Shown: positions 8,201-17,338, numbered from the stretch's first letter. The stretch is DNA of 35,104 nucleotides from JBBKXR01 sp037969585 (GCA_037969585.1 JBBKXR010000050.1:1-35104), one strand, 5' to 3'. Numbers and translations are program-made. Notes: generated by a model from the letters alone, not told the origin.

Positions 8201-10275
8201 TCTGGGAGACTTGGAGCGTGCTGGCCGAACAGCTGAAAGAAATGGGTAAACTCGACGAAGCTCGCGAGGTCGCTGAAGCAATGACCGAACGCTTCCCGAT
8301 GATGCCCCGCGTCTGGTACGACTTGGCTGAAATCCATCACAATCTGGCCGATCACGAAGCCGAAATCGCCTCCTACGAAAAAGCCCTCGAGCTGAACCCT
8401 CGATGGGACTCGGCGATGCGCAGTCTCGCCCGCGCCCTGGAGAAACGTGGCGACACCGAACGCTGCGTCGAACTACTGCGCAGAGCGCTTGCCGAAGACC
8501 CTAACGAAGCCGCAAATCACGGCTGTCTGGCAGACACCTTGTGGCGACTCGGCGAGTATGACGAAGCCTTCAACTCAGTAGCCGCCGCCGTCCGTGCCGC
8601 GCCCAACTACTCCTGGGGGTGGACCCATCTCGGCGAATGGGGGCGTATTCTGGAACGCCGCGACGCTGCGATCCTGGAAGGCGAACGCCTGGTTGAAGAA
8701 CGCCCTACCGACCCGGAGTCGTGGCGCATTCTGGCGAAGCTGAACGGCGACTTCGACGAAAACGAAGCCCGCATCGACGCCCTTGATCGAGGCATCGGCC
8801 TGCACCCTGAAGATGATCAGCTTTACGATCAAAAAGCCTGGGCTCTGTGTAACATGGGCCGCTACGACGAAGCGATCGCCGCCTGTAGCGAATCGAACTG
8901 GCCCGACGGTCAGCGTCCGCGCAGCCTGGCAGCGCGACAATCGTGGGCGGAAGACTACCGTGGCAATCGCAAGCTCGCCATCGAACTGATGGAAGCGGTG
9001 ACCGAAAAGCACTCCGATTATTACTGGGCCCACGAACGGCTCGCCGATTGGTATCAGCGCGAGGAACGTTACGACGAAGCACTCAAGCAATGCCAGCACC
9101 TGGTTCGACTGTCCCCGACCGAACCGCAACCGCACGCCTATCTCGCCGACCTGCTCGAGGCCCGCGAAGACCTTGACGGTGCGGTCGAGAGCTTCAACAA
9201 AGCCTTCGAAATCACTCCAAGCTACATCTTTGCCGGCTATCAATTGATCCGGCTGCACATCAGTGCGGAGCGTTACGACCAAGCCGCTGCCGCGTTAGAA
9301 ATATTCGAATACCACAACGCCAGCGATCCCTCCGCCGACGAGTTACGCATGTGGCTGGAGAGCGAACGCAACGACGCCGAAAAAGTGGCCGAAGCCTTCA
9401 CTCGTTTGTGCAACAACGAATCGGTCACCGAAGAGAATCTGAAACTCGCCGAGGAGCGCCTCGAAAAAGTCCGACTGCGCAAAAATATCGCCGGCTACTA
9501 CCACGACGCTCTCTCCGCCGGCAACGTGCGCGCCCAGGCTGTCGCGATCCGCTGGGTCGACCTGCGCATCAACGCCGGCACCCGCAAATTGTTGCGCGAA
9601 CTCAACGCGCTCGACCTGCGTTCCGAGGTCGCCGAAGCGGCGTGGCGGGAACTGATCTATGAACTCAAAAACCGCGAACAATACGCCGAAGCGATAAAAA
9701 TCATTCGCAAAAATCGCGACCGGTTCCGCGACAGCACATTGCTCTGGGGATCGGCAGCCCATGTTTACAACCAAGCCGACAAACACCGCATGGTAGTCGA
9801 GTGGATGTCCGACTACCGCGAACGCGACAATGTCCTGCCATGGATGCTTTCCAATCTTGCCGACAGCATGCGGCGCACGCAGGGGTTTGGCAGTCCAGCC
9901 AGGATCTACGCCTACTCCTGTAACGAACTGCCGACCAGCCACGACACCTGGGGCCACCAAGCTCGCGCCGCCTTTTATCTCGCCTGGCTCGGTGAAATTG
10001 ATGAGCCCAGGCGCCACGCAGCCCTCGCCGAAGAAGGCGAGCTCAGCGACTTTGAAAAATTTTACCGACACATGGGCGAGTATCTCATCAAAGCCAATTG
10101 CGATGAGGGCCTGGACGGCGATCTACTCCGCACCGCTGTCAGCGCCTATCCGGATTGGAAGAGCAGTTCGACCGCGAAGGCGGTTTTCAGGAAAACGATC
10201 ACCCGCACCTTTCCCGGCTCGATCACCAAGTCGGGCGCAGCCTGGCTGGCCATTCGTGGCCTGATCGGCAGGTAA
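5257..10275 (+). CDS. Giant TPR protein with embedded C39-like cysteine peptidase domain
   Basis: A protein of 1672 residues without a signal peptide or obvious membrane segment, so probably cytoplasmic. Residues 1-300 look like divergent TPR helices. Residues about 310-460 form a C39-like domain: VPFVRQSTATCAPATL holds the candidate catalytic Cys330 with Gln325 as oxyanion residue, SAHLQAIVGYD holds His407, and IIRDPGD holds Asp425, in the right order and spacing. The remaining 1200 residues are a long run of TPR units with the usual W-L-G-Y-A-F-A-P pattern, rich in A-x-x-x-Y-x-x-A-L. C39-like domains with TPRs are known, but this size and internal placement are unusual. The efflux operon starts 73 bp after it. 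The substrate is unknown; it could be a maturation peptidase, a non-catalytic peptide binder or a scaffold. Confidence 0.85.
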   Translation: MVWSGDTLLNAEDEQRVHQLIVTGQVTKAWQWLLDRGDPAEEDRVKKAWAGRSGRTIAARLLGIMGDSRRSAWWHQRNFRDHPDDPNACFYASYQILGRFGPLRALRIARPILEAQNDPQNNPECADLWTFMSEVYNRFRDFDRSRECLDHAEKLLRGDDAWLEVCKGYLLLSEDRTDECLEQIEAALKRYPDYRSLITMAADQLWSHNRDDEAFALLEGAKQRSSNPGHSVQLVRFYDETEQLEKGLEELDDYESRSLRADKKVKKWIAGYRASFLYQLGRGEEMLPFAKASKYGFYKKVAKRVRKGHFKTGKRVRLNVPFVRQSTATCAPATLTALSHFYDRDVDHLELAEEICYDGTTDHAQRSWAEKEGWTVREFRADWPTTMALIDRGIPFAITTVEATSAHLQAIVGYDSRAGSLIIRDPGDRHYSEYRQKAFFKDYAHSGPLAMLMIPPDQQASIGDLELPDRELFDIVHRLNDALEHHDRKRAAACHQEIVGLAPEHRLNAYTAFILAGYDDDQRTALDALERLTVQFPKAERFRYYHFCRRRNFVTREEQEKFLRKRVGGKKIFTLYLKELADLLADDARELEEASYYYRRALRYRSGDAAVLFGHAGVLWDMRRFEEATELYRFAACMSDRSEGYSMSYFKACRWIRQTDAGLDMLRSRYEKYGHKSSGPAISLCQALRILDHDQEVFPLIEEALKKLKEDEGELQHFAANQFALFGKADRARELLAQSGNKISESQKLELQAKIEGYQLNHEAALAEWRKLLEISPLRVDAHRSVASLLSKLHDDEKAIQHLEKACAEFSHHVPLHELLVAWLRDEAPGRAEKTLRHLIKTQPANAWAWRELALDLNDQNRAEDAIEAARQSIELQPQSTWSHSTLGLAFEQKRDFESAAQAYREALKFDVENHPAMYGLVRVSPDSETKREALRYIEAELSEQVLFGETLHAFRKTAWSVVEPDELLEALRRAHEARTDLWETWSVLAEQLKEMGKLDEAREVAEAMTERFPMMPRVWYDLAEIHHNLADHEAEIASYEKALELNPRWDSAMRSLARALEKRGDTERCVELLRRALAEDPNEAANHGCLADTLWRLGEYDEAFNSVAAAVRAAPNYSWGWTHLGEWGRILERRDAAILEGERLVEERPTDPESWRILAKLNGDFDENEARIDALDRGIGLHPEDDQLYDQKAWALCNMGRYDEAIAACSESNWPDGQRPRSLAARQSWAEDYRGNRKLAIELMEAVTEKHSDYYWAHERLADWYQREERYDEALKQCQHLVRLSPTEPQPHAYLADLLEAREDLDGAVESFNKAFEITPSYIFAGYQLIRLHISAERYDQAAAALEIFEYHNASDPSADELRMWLESERNDAEKVAEAFTRLCNNESVTEENLKLAEERLEKVRLRKNIAGYYHDALSAGNVRAQAVAIRWVDLRINAGTRKLLRELNALDLRSEVAEAAWRELIYELKNREQYAEAIKIIRKNRDRFRDSTLLWGSAAHVYNQADKHRMVVEWMSDYRERDNVLPWMLSNLADSMRRTQGFGSPARIYAYSCNELPTSHDTWGHQARAAFYLAWLGEIDEPRRHAALAEEGELSDFEKFYRHMGEYLIKANCDEGLDGDLLRTAVSAYPDWKSSSTAKAVFRKTITRTFPGSITKSGAAWLAIRGLIGR

Positions 10276-10348
10276 CCCGATGAGCGTCTAACGCAATTTC
10301 GTGCGCGACGAACGTCGTTTTACATGGTTTCATCGCGCCCCGTCACGA

Positions 10349-11812
10349 ATGTCCGAAACACCACCCCGTAGTCGCTGCAAAGCAGGTGCGATCGCCGCTG
10401 CGATCGTTCTGGGCGGAGCTATGACTTTCGGCTGCGTCGCCTGTGAGAATTTTCAGGCCGGCAAGACTGGCTTTTTCACCAGCGGCGTGCGCAGTCAGAT
10501 CCCTGACGGATGGGCGGCATCGGGCGTGAAAGTACCGGCTGAAGCGGCTACCGGATGGATCGATGAATTCGGTAGCAGCCGACTGACAAGTCTGGTTCGT
10601 GAAGCTGCCGGCAAGAACTACGACCTCGCCGCCAGCGCCGCTCGCATTCGCGCAGCGGAACAGCGAGCAAGGATCGCCGGTGCGGATCGCCGACCGCAAA
10701 TCGCTTTCGACACGGGTGCTTCGCGTTCGCAAAATCTGCGTGGTGCACAGTTCCAAAGCGTGCGCGCGAACAACTACAATCTCGGGCTCGACGTGAATTG
10801 GGAGATCGATCTCTGGGGTCGCATTTCCAATCTAAAAGCCGCCGCGATCGCCCAGCTCGACGCCACCAGCGCCGACTACCAGGCGGCGCGACTTTCGCTG
10901 GCCGGCAATGTGGTGAAGACCACGCTCGATCTGTGGGAGGCTCAGCAGCAGGTTATCCTTTCTAAAAGCAATCTCGCCAGCCTGCGAACCAATCTCGACA
11001 TTCTCGACAGCAAGCTCGAAGCCGGCGATGCCGACGACCGCACCGCGCTCGAAATCAGTCTCAGTCGCGCCGATGTCGCGCGCTCCGAAGCCACCATCGC
11101 CCAGCAAGGTCGTCAGGCCGATGCCGCCCGACGTCAGTTGGAAACACTGCTCGGTCGCTATCCCTCGGGAACGGTCGACGGCATCAAAGATTTCCCCAAA
11201 CTGGGTCGCGCCGTGCCCGCCGGTTTGCCGTCCGAACTGCTGCTGCGACGGCCGGACATCATCGCCGCTGAGTTCCGCATCGATGCCGAGCTGAACGAGA
11301 TCGCCGCCACCCGCAAAGAACTGCTGCCGAGCGTTCGACTGACGAGTGGGGGGGGCACCAGCACGACGCAGGATTTTGTGAAGTTGTTCGACGTCGACAA
11401 TCTGGTCTACAACATCGGCGCTACTCTCGCCCAGCAGATCACCGAAGGCGGACGTTTGCGCGGCAATATCCGCCTCAACGAGGCGGAACGCGATCAATTG
11501 GTCGCCGACTACGCCGAGACGGTGTTACAGGCATTTCGCGAAATCGAAACCGCGCTCGCTGCGGAGCAGTATTACGTCGACCAGCAGCGCCACCTGTCGA
11601 CGGCCGCCACAGAGGCCGAACGCGCGCAGGAACTATCGCTCAGCCAATATCAGCGAGGGCTGGTCGATATCATCACTGTGCTCGAGTCGCAACGCCGTGC
11701 GTTCGATTCCCGCTCCAACCTGCTCAGCGTCCTCAACCAACGCGCCCAGAACCGGGTGGATCTGCATCTCGCGCTCGGCGGAGACTTTGACCACGTCCCG
11801 GAAACCCGATAG
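10349..11812 (+). CDS. Outer-membrane factor of tripartite efflux system (TolC/NodT family lipoprotein)
   Basis: A protein of 487 residues with a lipoprotein-type signal: basic N-terminus, hydrophobic residues 12-28 and Cys29 (MTFGC, an imperfect lipobox; Cys32 is an alternative). I prefer the ATG at 10349 to a GTG at 10301 because it gives a normal signal length. The body shows two outer-membrane efflux repeats: near residues 130-150 the NYNLGLDVNWEIDLWGR block, later GLPSELLLRRPDI-x-AAE and a second half ending in QRGLVDIITVLESQR, all hallmarks of the NodT/OprM type. It would form the trimeric outer-membrane duct. It is first in a three-gene set with gaps of 24 and 33 bp to the next genes. 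Confidence 0.93.
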   Translation: MSETPPRSRCKAGAIAAAIVLGGAMTFGCVACENFQAGKTGFFTSGVRSQIPDGWAASGVKVPAEAATGWIDEFGSSRLTSLVREAAGKNYDLAASAARIRAAEQRARIAGADRRPQIAFDTGASRSQNLRGAQFQSVRANNYNLGLDVNWEIDLWGRISNLKAAAIAQLDATSADYQAARLSLAGNVVKTTLDLWEAQQQVILSKSNLASLRTNLDILDSKLEAGDADDRTALEISLSRADVARSEATIAQQGRQADAARRQLETLLGRYPSGTVDGIKDFPKLGRAVPAGLPSELLLRRPDIIAAEFRIDAELNEIAATRKELLPSVRLTSGGGTSTTQDFVKLFDVDNLVYNIGATLAQQITEGGRLRGNIRLNEAERDQLVADYAETVLQAFREIETALAAEQYYVDQQRHLSTAATEAERAQELSLSQYQRGLVDIITVLESQRRAFDSRSNLLSVLNQRAQNRVDLHLALGGDFDHVPETR

Positions 11813-11836
11813 ACTTCCGACCTAAGACTCTTAAAA

Positions 11837-13162
11837 ATGCGCCGTTTTTTCCAAGTCCTGCTACCCATCGTGATCGTCTTCGGCTGTGCATCGTTGATGC
11901 GCAAGATGATTGGCAATAAGGACGATCCCAAGCGAGCTTCACCACCCTCCCCTCTGGTTCGGGTCGAGGCGACACGCCTGCAACCGAAGGACTACCAAGT
12001 GGTCCTCGAAACTCGTGGCACGGTTCGTCCGCGCACACAGATCTCGATCATTCCCGAGGTCTCGGGTCGCGTCATCAGCATCTCGCCATCACTGCGTGCG
12101 GGTGGCTTTTTTGAAACCGACGAAGTGTTGCTCGAGATCGATCCCGGTGATTATGAAATCGCCGTCACCGTCGCCGAAGGTGCCGAGGCCCAGGCCGCAG
12201 CTACGCTCGCCGAAGAAGAAGCCCGCGCCGACCAAGCACGGGACAACTGGAAGCGCCTTGGAAAGACGGGCGAGCCGACGCCACTTGTGTTGCGCGAACC
12301 CCAGCTCAAACAGGCGCAGGCCAATCTAGCCGCAGCGAAAGCCCAGGTCGCGCAGGCCAATCGCGATCTCGCGCGCACCAAGATTCGTGGACCGTTCGCC
12401 GGGCGAGTCACTGCAAAACTCGTCGATGTCGGCCAGTTCATCAGTTCCAGCACCCCGATCGCCGAAGCCTACGCCGTCGATTATGTCGAAATTCGACTGC
12501 CCTTACGCAATGACGATCTCAGCTTTGTTGATCTGCCCGAAAGTTATCGCAACGCCGAGGCGAGCGGTAAGGAAGGACCGCCGGTTCGTTTTGTCGGACG
12601 ACTCGGCGGCATCGTTTCCGAATGGAGTGGCAGAGTGGTGCGCGTCGAGGGCGCTATCGATGAACAATCACGTCAACTGTTCGTCGTCGCTCAGGTCGAT
12701 GACCCCTACCGCAAGCCCGAAGACGGCGGCCCGCCGATGAAGATCGGACTGTTCGTCGATGCCTACGTCGACGGCAAGATTCTCGGAAACGTCTTCATCC
12801 TGCCACGAGCTGCGGTGCGGCCGAGCGGTGAGCTTTTGCTGATCGACGAAAACAACAAACTCTCTCGCCAGCGCGTTGAGCCGATCTTCAGCGATGAAGA
12901 TCACATCATCGTCGCCAACGATCCGGAAGGCGCGCATGGCGGACTAAAGGCCGGTCAAGTGGTCTGCTTAACGCCACTCACCTACCCCGCCGATGGTGCT
13001 TCCGTCCTGCCCACAATCGATGGCGTCGCCCCGACGACCGAAGAGCCGCAATGGCCTACACGAATGAGTGGCCAGCCGCCCAACAAGGGCAAAGGCAAAG
13101 GCCAACCTGGCAAAAAATCCGAGCCGGTCGCCGACGCCAAAAAGCAACCCGCTACGAGTTGA
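11837..13162 (+). CDS. Periplasmic membrane-fusion protein of RND efflux system (AcrA/MexA type)
   Basis: A protein of 441 residues with an N-terminal hydrophobic segment (residues 5-20; Cys17 in FGC could be lipidated). The order is typical: the first half of the lipoyl domain with PRTQISIIPEVSGRV around residues 65-80, a long Ala/Glu-rich coiled-coil hairpin (about 100-180), then the second lipoyl half with RTKIRGPFAGRV and beta-barrel segments. It bridges the pump and the outer-membrane factor. The last 40 residues are a Lys/Gly/Pro-rich tail that is not part of the usual fold. The ATG follows CTCTTAAAA, with no Shine-Dalgarno sequence. Confidence 0.93.
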   Translation: MRRFFQVLLPIVIVFGCASLMRKMIGNKDDPKRASPPSPLVRVEATRLQPKDYQVVLETRGTVRPRTQISIIPEVSGRVISISPSLRAGGFFETDEVLLEIDPGDYEIAVTVAEGAEAQAAATLAEEEARADQARDNWKRLGKTGEPTPLVLREPQLKQAQANLAAAKAQVAQANRDLARTKIRGPFAGRVTAKLVDVGQFISSSTPIAEAYAVDYVEIRLPLRNDDLSFVDLPESYRNAEASGKEGPPVRFVGRLGGIVSEWSGRVVRVEGAIDEQSRQLFVVAQVDDPYRKPEDGGPPMKIGLFVDAYVDGKILGNVFILPRAAVRPSGELLLIDENNKLSRQRVEPIFSDEDHIIVANDPEGAHGGLKAGQVVCLTPLTYPADGASVLPTIDGVAPTTEEPQWPTRMSGQPPNKGKGKGQPGKKSEPVADAKKQPATS

Positions 13163-13195
13163 TACCGTTTAGGTCGGCTCTAAAAACTCCTCACC

Positions 13196-16100
13196 ATGAT
13201 CACCTGGTTTGCCCGTAACGGAGTCGCTGCCAATCTGCTGATGCTCGCCATCGCAGCGGCCGGCATTGCCACGGTTATGTCCGGACACATCCCGGTCGAA
13301 GTTTTTCCCGAATACGAAACCCGCACCGTCACCGTCAGCGTCCCCTATCGCGGCGCCACCCCTGAGGAGGTCGAGGAATCGGTCGTCGTCCGGATAGAAG
13401 AAGCAATCGCCGAAGTCAGCGGCATCGAGGAAATGCGTTCCTTCGCCTCCGAGGGCAACGGCACCGTCAGTGTCGAAGTGGCTGACGCCTACGATGTTAG
13501 AGAGGTGCTCGACGACATCAAGTCGGCTGTCGATTCGATTTCGACGTTCCCCGGCGAAACTGAGCGGCCACGCATATCGCTTGGCGATACCTGGAGACAC
13601 GTCATCAGCGTGGTCGTCTACGGTGATCTCAGCGAGCGCGACATGCGCACGCTCGGCGAACACATCCGCGACGACATCGCCAGTTTGCCGAACGTCTCCG
13701 AGGCCGACTTGCAGGGCGTCCGGCCATTCGAGATCTCCATCGAGATCGATGAACCCACCTTGCAGCGCTACAACATCGGCTTCGAGGAAGTCTCCCAGGC
13801 CCTGCGTGCTTCATCCGTCGACGTGCCGGCCGGCACCCTGAAAACCGCCGGCGGCGACGTCTCGTTACGCAGCCGTGGTCGAGCATACAACAAGCACGAT
13901 TTTGAAAATATCGTCATCGACTCAGGTCGCGACGGCTCGCGAGTGCTGCTCAAGGACATCGCCCGGGTTCACGATGGCTTCGACGAAAACGAACTGATCG
14001 TGCGTTTTAATGGACGCCGCTGCGTGCTCATCGCGATCAACCGCGAGGGCACTCAGAACGCTATTCAGATCGCTGAAGACGTTCGCGCGTTCATGGAGGA
14101 ATACGAGTACAAGCTACCCGAAGGCGTCAGCATCGGCTACTGGAGCGATATGTCGAGTATCGTTAAAGATCGGCTCGATATGCTGTTCGACAGCGCACTG
14201 AAAAGCGTGCTGCTGGTGTTTTTCGTGCTCACCCTTTTCCTGCGACCAAGCCTCGCCTTCTGGGTGGTGCTCGGTATCCCCGTTTGCTTTCTCGGGGCGA
14301 CTGCGCTGATGCCGATCTTCGATGTCACCATCAACATCTCCAGTCTGTTTGGCTTCATCTTGGTGCTCGGCATTGTCGTCGATGACGCCATCGTCACCGG
14401 CGAAAATATTTACACCCATCAAAAACGCGGCGGATGTAGCCTGCTCGATGCCTCCATCAACGGTGCCCGCGAAGTAGCTATGCCAGTTGTCTTCGGCGTG
14501 CTGACCACAATGGTCGCCTTCATGCCGCAGCTGTTCGGCACCGGCTACCAGAAGACTTCCGACCGGCAGATCGCGATCATCGTCATGAGCGTACTGGCGT
14601 TCTCACTGATCGAGAGCAAGCTCATCCTACCCTCGCACCTGACTCACTCGCTGCGCGAGCGACTCGACTCAATCTTTCGCATCTTCACTCCCACCGCGCT
14701 GCGTGCCGCTGTCGGGCGTTTCTACGATGCCACCTTCGGGCGATTTCAAAATGCCGTCGCTCGCGGCCTCGAGTTATTTGTTGATAAAATTTACCGGCCA
14801 GCGCTGCACATGGCACTGCAAAACCGTTACCTGGTGCTGTCCATCTTTGTCGGTGGTTTTCTGGTCTTGGGCGGCTTTTATTTAAGTGGCAAAGTGCCGC
14901 GCATCATGTTCCCTCGCGTTGCCAGCGAACGTGCCAGTGCGCGGTTGACCATGCAGGAAGGCACACCTTTCGAGGTCACTGAGCAGCACATCATGCGCAT
15001 GGAACGGATCGTGCGCGAGATGCAGGAAAAGTACACCGACGAGAACGGCGAATCGATCATTCGGGAGATCATGACCGGTATCGGTGGTCAGGGGGTGTCG
15101 TCATCGCGGCGCAGCGGTTCCCGAGGCGAACCGCACAAGGGCGAAGTGACATTTTACGTCGTCGAACCCGAGCATCGTTCGATCCAGATCGACAGCCGCG
15201 AACTCGCTGCCGAATGGCGTGAACGTATCGGACCGATCGTCGGAGCCAAGGAGCTTTATTTCCGCGCCGAAATTGGGCGCGGTGGTGAACCGGTCGATAT
15301 CCAACTCGCCGCGCAAAATATCGAGCAGATCAAACCGGCAGTCGCAAAAATTCGCGAGCATCTGACCACCTACGCCGAATTGTTTGACGTCAGCGACAGC
15401 CTCGATGACACACGCGAAGAAATCCAACTGAGCATCCGACCCGAGGCAGAACAGTTCGATCTGACCATGGCCGAGCTCGCCAGCCAGGTGCGACAGGCAT
15501 TCTATGGCGAAGAGGTGCAGCGCCTGCAACGCGGTCGCGACGACCTGCGCGTCATGCTGCGCTACCCCGAGGCGCACCGCCGCTCGCTGGAAAGCCTCGA
15601 ATCGATGATGATCCGTACCCGCGACGGCGCCGAGGTCCCGTTTACCACTGTCGCCAAAGCCACCATCGGCGAGAGCTTTCCGCGCATTCAACGCATCGAC
15701 CGCAATCGAGTCGTCAACGTCACCGCCGACGCCGACAAAACTAAAGTCGATTTGCCGACCTTGCGCGCCAAGATCGGCGGCTATCTCGACACCCTGCTAC
15801 TCGACTATCCCGGCGTGCGCTGGAGCTTTGAAGGCGAGGCCCGCGACGAACGCGAAAACACCCACACCAAAATTATCGGCTTGGTCCTGTTGCTGCTCAC
15901 CGTTTACACGATGCTGGCGATTCCTTTCCGATCCTACGTGCAGCCATTGATCGTGATGTCCGTCATCCCCTTCGGCTTCGTGGGCGCAGTTTTGGGACAC
16001 ATTTTCGAAGGCTGGCGGCGCATGGGCTTTTCCGAGTGGTGGTCGATGGGTCCCTCCGGCTGGCTCGAACTCAACGGCACCATTCCCATCAGCGCGATGA

Positions 16101-16495
16101 GCATTTCCGGCATGGTCGCCCTGGCCGGTATCGTCGTCAACGACAGCCTGGTTCTCGTCGACTACATCAATCGCCAACGCCGTGAAGGTGTCGATGCCCT
16201 GACTGCCGTGCGCACTGCTGGCGGCGCAAGATTTCGCGCCATCGTACTGACGTCATTCACCACCTTCGCCGGCCTGATGCCTCTGCTCGCCCTGAAAAGC
16301 ACCCAGGCCCAGTTCCTGATCCCGATGGCGATCTCCCTCGGCTACGGCATCCTGTTCGCCACTTGTATCACCCTGCTGCTGGTGCCGATCAATTACCTGA
16401 TCCTGGAGGACATCAAGAATCTTTATTCGGATGACAAGCAGCCTTCCAAGGTCGACGAGCTTGATTCCGGAGATGCGGAGCCAGTCACGACGTGA
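13196..16495 (+). CDS. RND-family efflux pump, inner-membrane permease (AcrB/HAE1-like)
   Basis: A protein of 1099 residues, close to the usual length. It begins with the standard first helix and FPEYETRTVTVSVPYRGATPEEVE at the first porter subdomain. The helix-4 motif LGIVVDDAIV contains the proton-relay pair Asp396-Asp397. The helix-10 motif reads GIVVNDSLVLVDYINRQR, so the position of the AcrB lysine (Lys940 there) is Asn982; this N-D variant occurs in a wide subgroup of RND pumps. Two periplasmic loops (about 40-320 and 560-870) are present. It acts with the two upstream genes as a proton-driven exporter; the substrate cannot be read. No adjacent TetR/MarR-type regulator is present. Confidence 0.95.
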   Translation: MITWFARNGVAANLLMLAIAAAGIATVMSGHIPVEVFPEYETRTVTVSVPYRGATPEEVEESVVVRIEEAIAEVSGIEEMRSFASEGNGTVSVEVADAYDVREVLDDIKSAVDSISTFPGETERPRISLGDTWRHVISVVVYGDLSERDMRTLGEHIRDDIASLPNVSEADLQGVRPFEISIEIDEPTLQRYNIGFEEVSQALRASSVDVPAGTLKTAGGDVSLRSRGRAYNKHDFENIVIDSGRDGSRVLLKDIARVHDGFDENELIVRFNGRRCVLIAINREGTQNAIQIAEDVRAFMEEYEYKLPEGVSIGYWSDMSSIVKDRLDMLFDSALKSVLLVFFVLTLFLRPSLAFWVVLGIPVCFLGATALMPIFDVTINISSLFGFILVLGIVVDDAIVTGENIYTHQKRGGCSLLDASINGAREVAMPVVFGVLTTMVAFMPQLFGTGYQKTSDRQIAIIVMSVLAFSLIESKLILPSHLTHSLRERLDSIFRIFTPTALRAAVGRFYDATFGRFQNAVARGLELFVDKIYRPALHMALQNRYLVLSIFVGGFLVLGGFYLSGKVPRIMFPRVASERASARLTMQEGTPFEVTEQHIMRMERIVREMQEKYTDENGESIIREIMTGIGGQGVSSSRRSGSRGEPHKGEVTFYVVEPEHRSIQIDSRELAAEWRERIGPIVGAKELYFRAEIGRGGEPVDIQLAAQNIEQIKPAVAKIREHLTTYAELFDVSDSLDDTREEIQLSIRPEAEQFDLTMAELASQVRQAFYGEEVQRLQRGRDDLRVMLRYPEAHRRSLESLESMMIRTRDGAEVPFTTVAKATIGESFPRIQRIDRNRVVNVTADADKTKVDLPTLRAKIGGYLDTLLLDYPGVRWSFEGEARDERENTHTKIIGLVLLLLTVYTMLAIPFRSYVQPLIVMSVIPFGFVGAVLGHIFEGWRRMGFSEWWSMGPSGWLELNGTIPISAMSISGMVALAGIVVNDSLVLVDYINRQRREGVDALTAVRTAGGARFRAIVLTSFTTFAGLMPLLALKSTQAQFLIPMAISLGYGILFATCITLLLVPINYLILEDIKNLYSDDKQPSKVDELDSGDAEPVTT

Positions 16496-16616
16496 ATTCT
16501 ACTTCATCGCACAGTAGAAAACTTTTGGCCGTCCCGTGTTGATGAATACGTGGCGTTTTAGCGGAAAAAAATGCCGTCAGCAGCGGTGCCGGTTCGGACG
16601 CTAATGTCCATCCAAG

Positions 16617-16636
16617 GCATCGATTAAACTCGATGC
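16617..16636. terminator. Short hairpin in convergent intergenic region 16496-16680
   Basis: GCATCGA (16617-16623) and TCGATGC (16630-16636) can pair around a six-base loop, between the stop of the RND pump and the convergent gene ending at 16681. There is no T-run, so the call as a terminator is weak. Nothing else is recognisable in this 185-bp gap. Confidence 0.3.
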
Positions 16637-16680
16637 AGCCTGCCAAGACTCGTATCGCTAATCGACGAAGCTAACGCCAA

Positions 16681-17235
16681 TCAAGCCAATCCCTTTTGCT
16701 GCGCCAGGCGTTGCAGTTCCTGCTGGAAGGCAAGCATCTGCTGGGGTGATGGACGGAACTCGGGCTCCGTCGGATTCATGCCAAGTTGGCCCATTTGATC
16801 GAGATACCATTCGGCAGTCTGTCCGTTGGCGAACGTGACATTCCCGTTCGCCATCATGCCGGGGCGCTGGAGTTCGGAAATGGTCACCGTGACTTTTTCC
16901 AATGGTCCGGCGGCGGGATCTGCTTCTGGGTCAGCGCCGTTTTCCGGTGGAGCTTCGGCTACCGCATCGTCGGCCGGCAGTTCTTGAGCTTGATCCACTG
17001 GAGCTGCGGTTTCGGCGGCGGCTTCTTCGACCACCGGTTCTGCTACAACTTCTTCCTCCTCCTCTTCCGACTTCAGTTCGATCTCGAGATCGGCGATCAG
17101 GAAACGTGTGTCCATGAACGTCAGGTGAACTTCAAATTCATCACCGAGGCGCTTTTGGATCGCGGGAAGATCGGCTCCGTCTTCCGCCCATGAGCGGACG
17201 GCTTTAGTTTGTTCGTCGGTAAGAGGCTGGCTCAT
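16681..17235 (-). CDS. Hypothetical small acidic protein
   Basis: A protein of 184 residues with three parts: residues 1-55 look like a compact helical domain (SQPLTDEQTKAVRSWAEDG...), residues 56-110 are a low-complexity acidic Glu/Ala/Pro linker including a run of six Glu, and the C-terminal 70 residues form a second domain with TVTISELQRPGMMANGNV and ANGQTAEWYLDQMGQLGM. No signal peptide or membrane segment is present. Two domains joined by an acidic linker suggest a cytoplasmic adaptor or binding protein. I think similar proteins occur in Verrucomicrobiota but I know no function. It lies 103 bp downstream of the TraB-like gene and may be the last gene of that unit. Confidence 0.75.
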   Translation of the reverse strand: MSQPLTDEQTKAVRSWAEDGADLPAIQKRLGDEFEVHLTFMDTRFLIADLEIELKSEEEEEEVVAEPVVEEAAAETAAPVDQAQELPADDAVAEAPPENGADPEADPAAGPLEKVTVTISELQRPGMMANGNVTFANGQTAEWYLDQMGQLGMNPTEPEFRPSPQQMLAFQQELQRLAQQKGLA

Positions 17236-17338
17236 AGAAATTAGGAATAGAAAAACTCTGGGAAAATCCTTTGGGATTTATCCATCGTCGCGATTTTTCC
17301 CGGGGTCCAGCCTCAATAAAGGCAAGCCGCTGCAAAAA

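Noticed and set aside
8575..10071. Two long minus-strand frames (8575-9282 and 9343-10071)
   Set aside because: Both lie inside the TPR gene, which has continuous TPR periodicity through this region; the antisense products show no recognisable fold.
17264..17279. Small hairpin AAATCC-TTTG-GGATTT between the TraB-like and acidic-protein genes
   Set aside because: Only six pairs and no T-run; too weak to call a terminator or attenuator.
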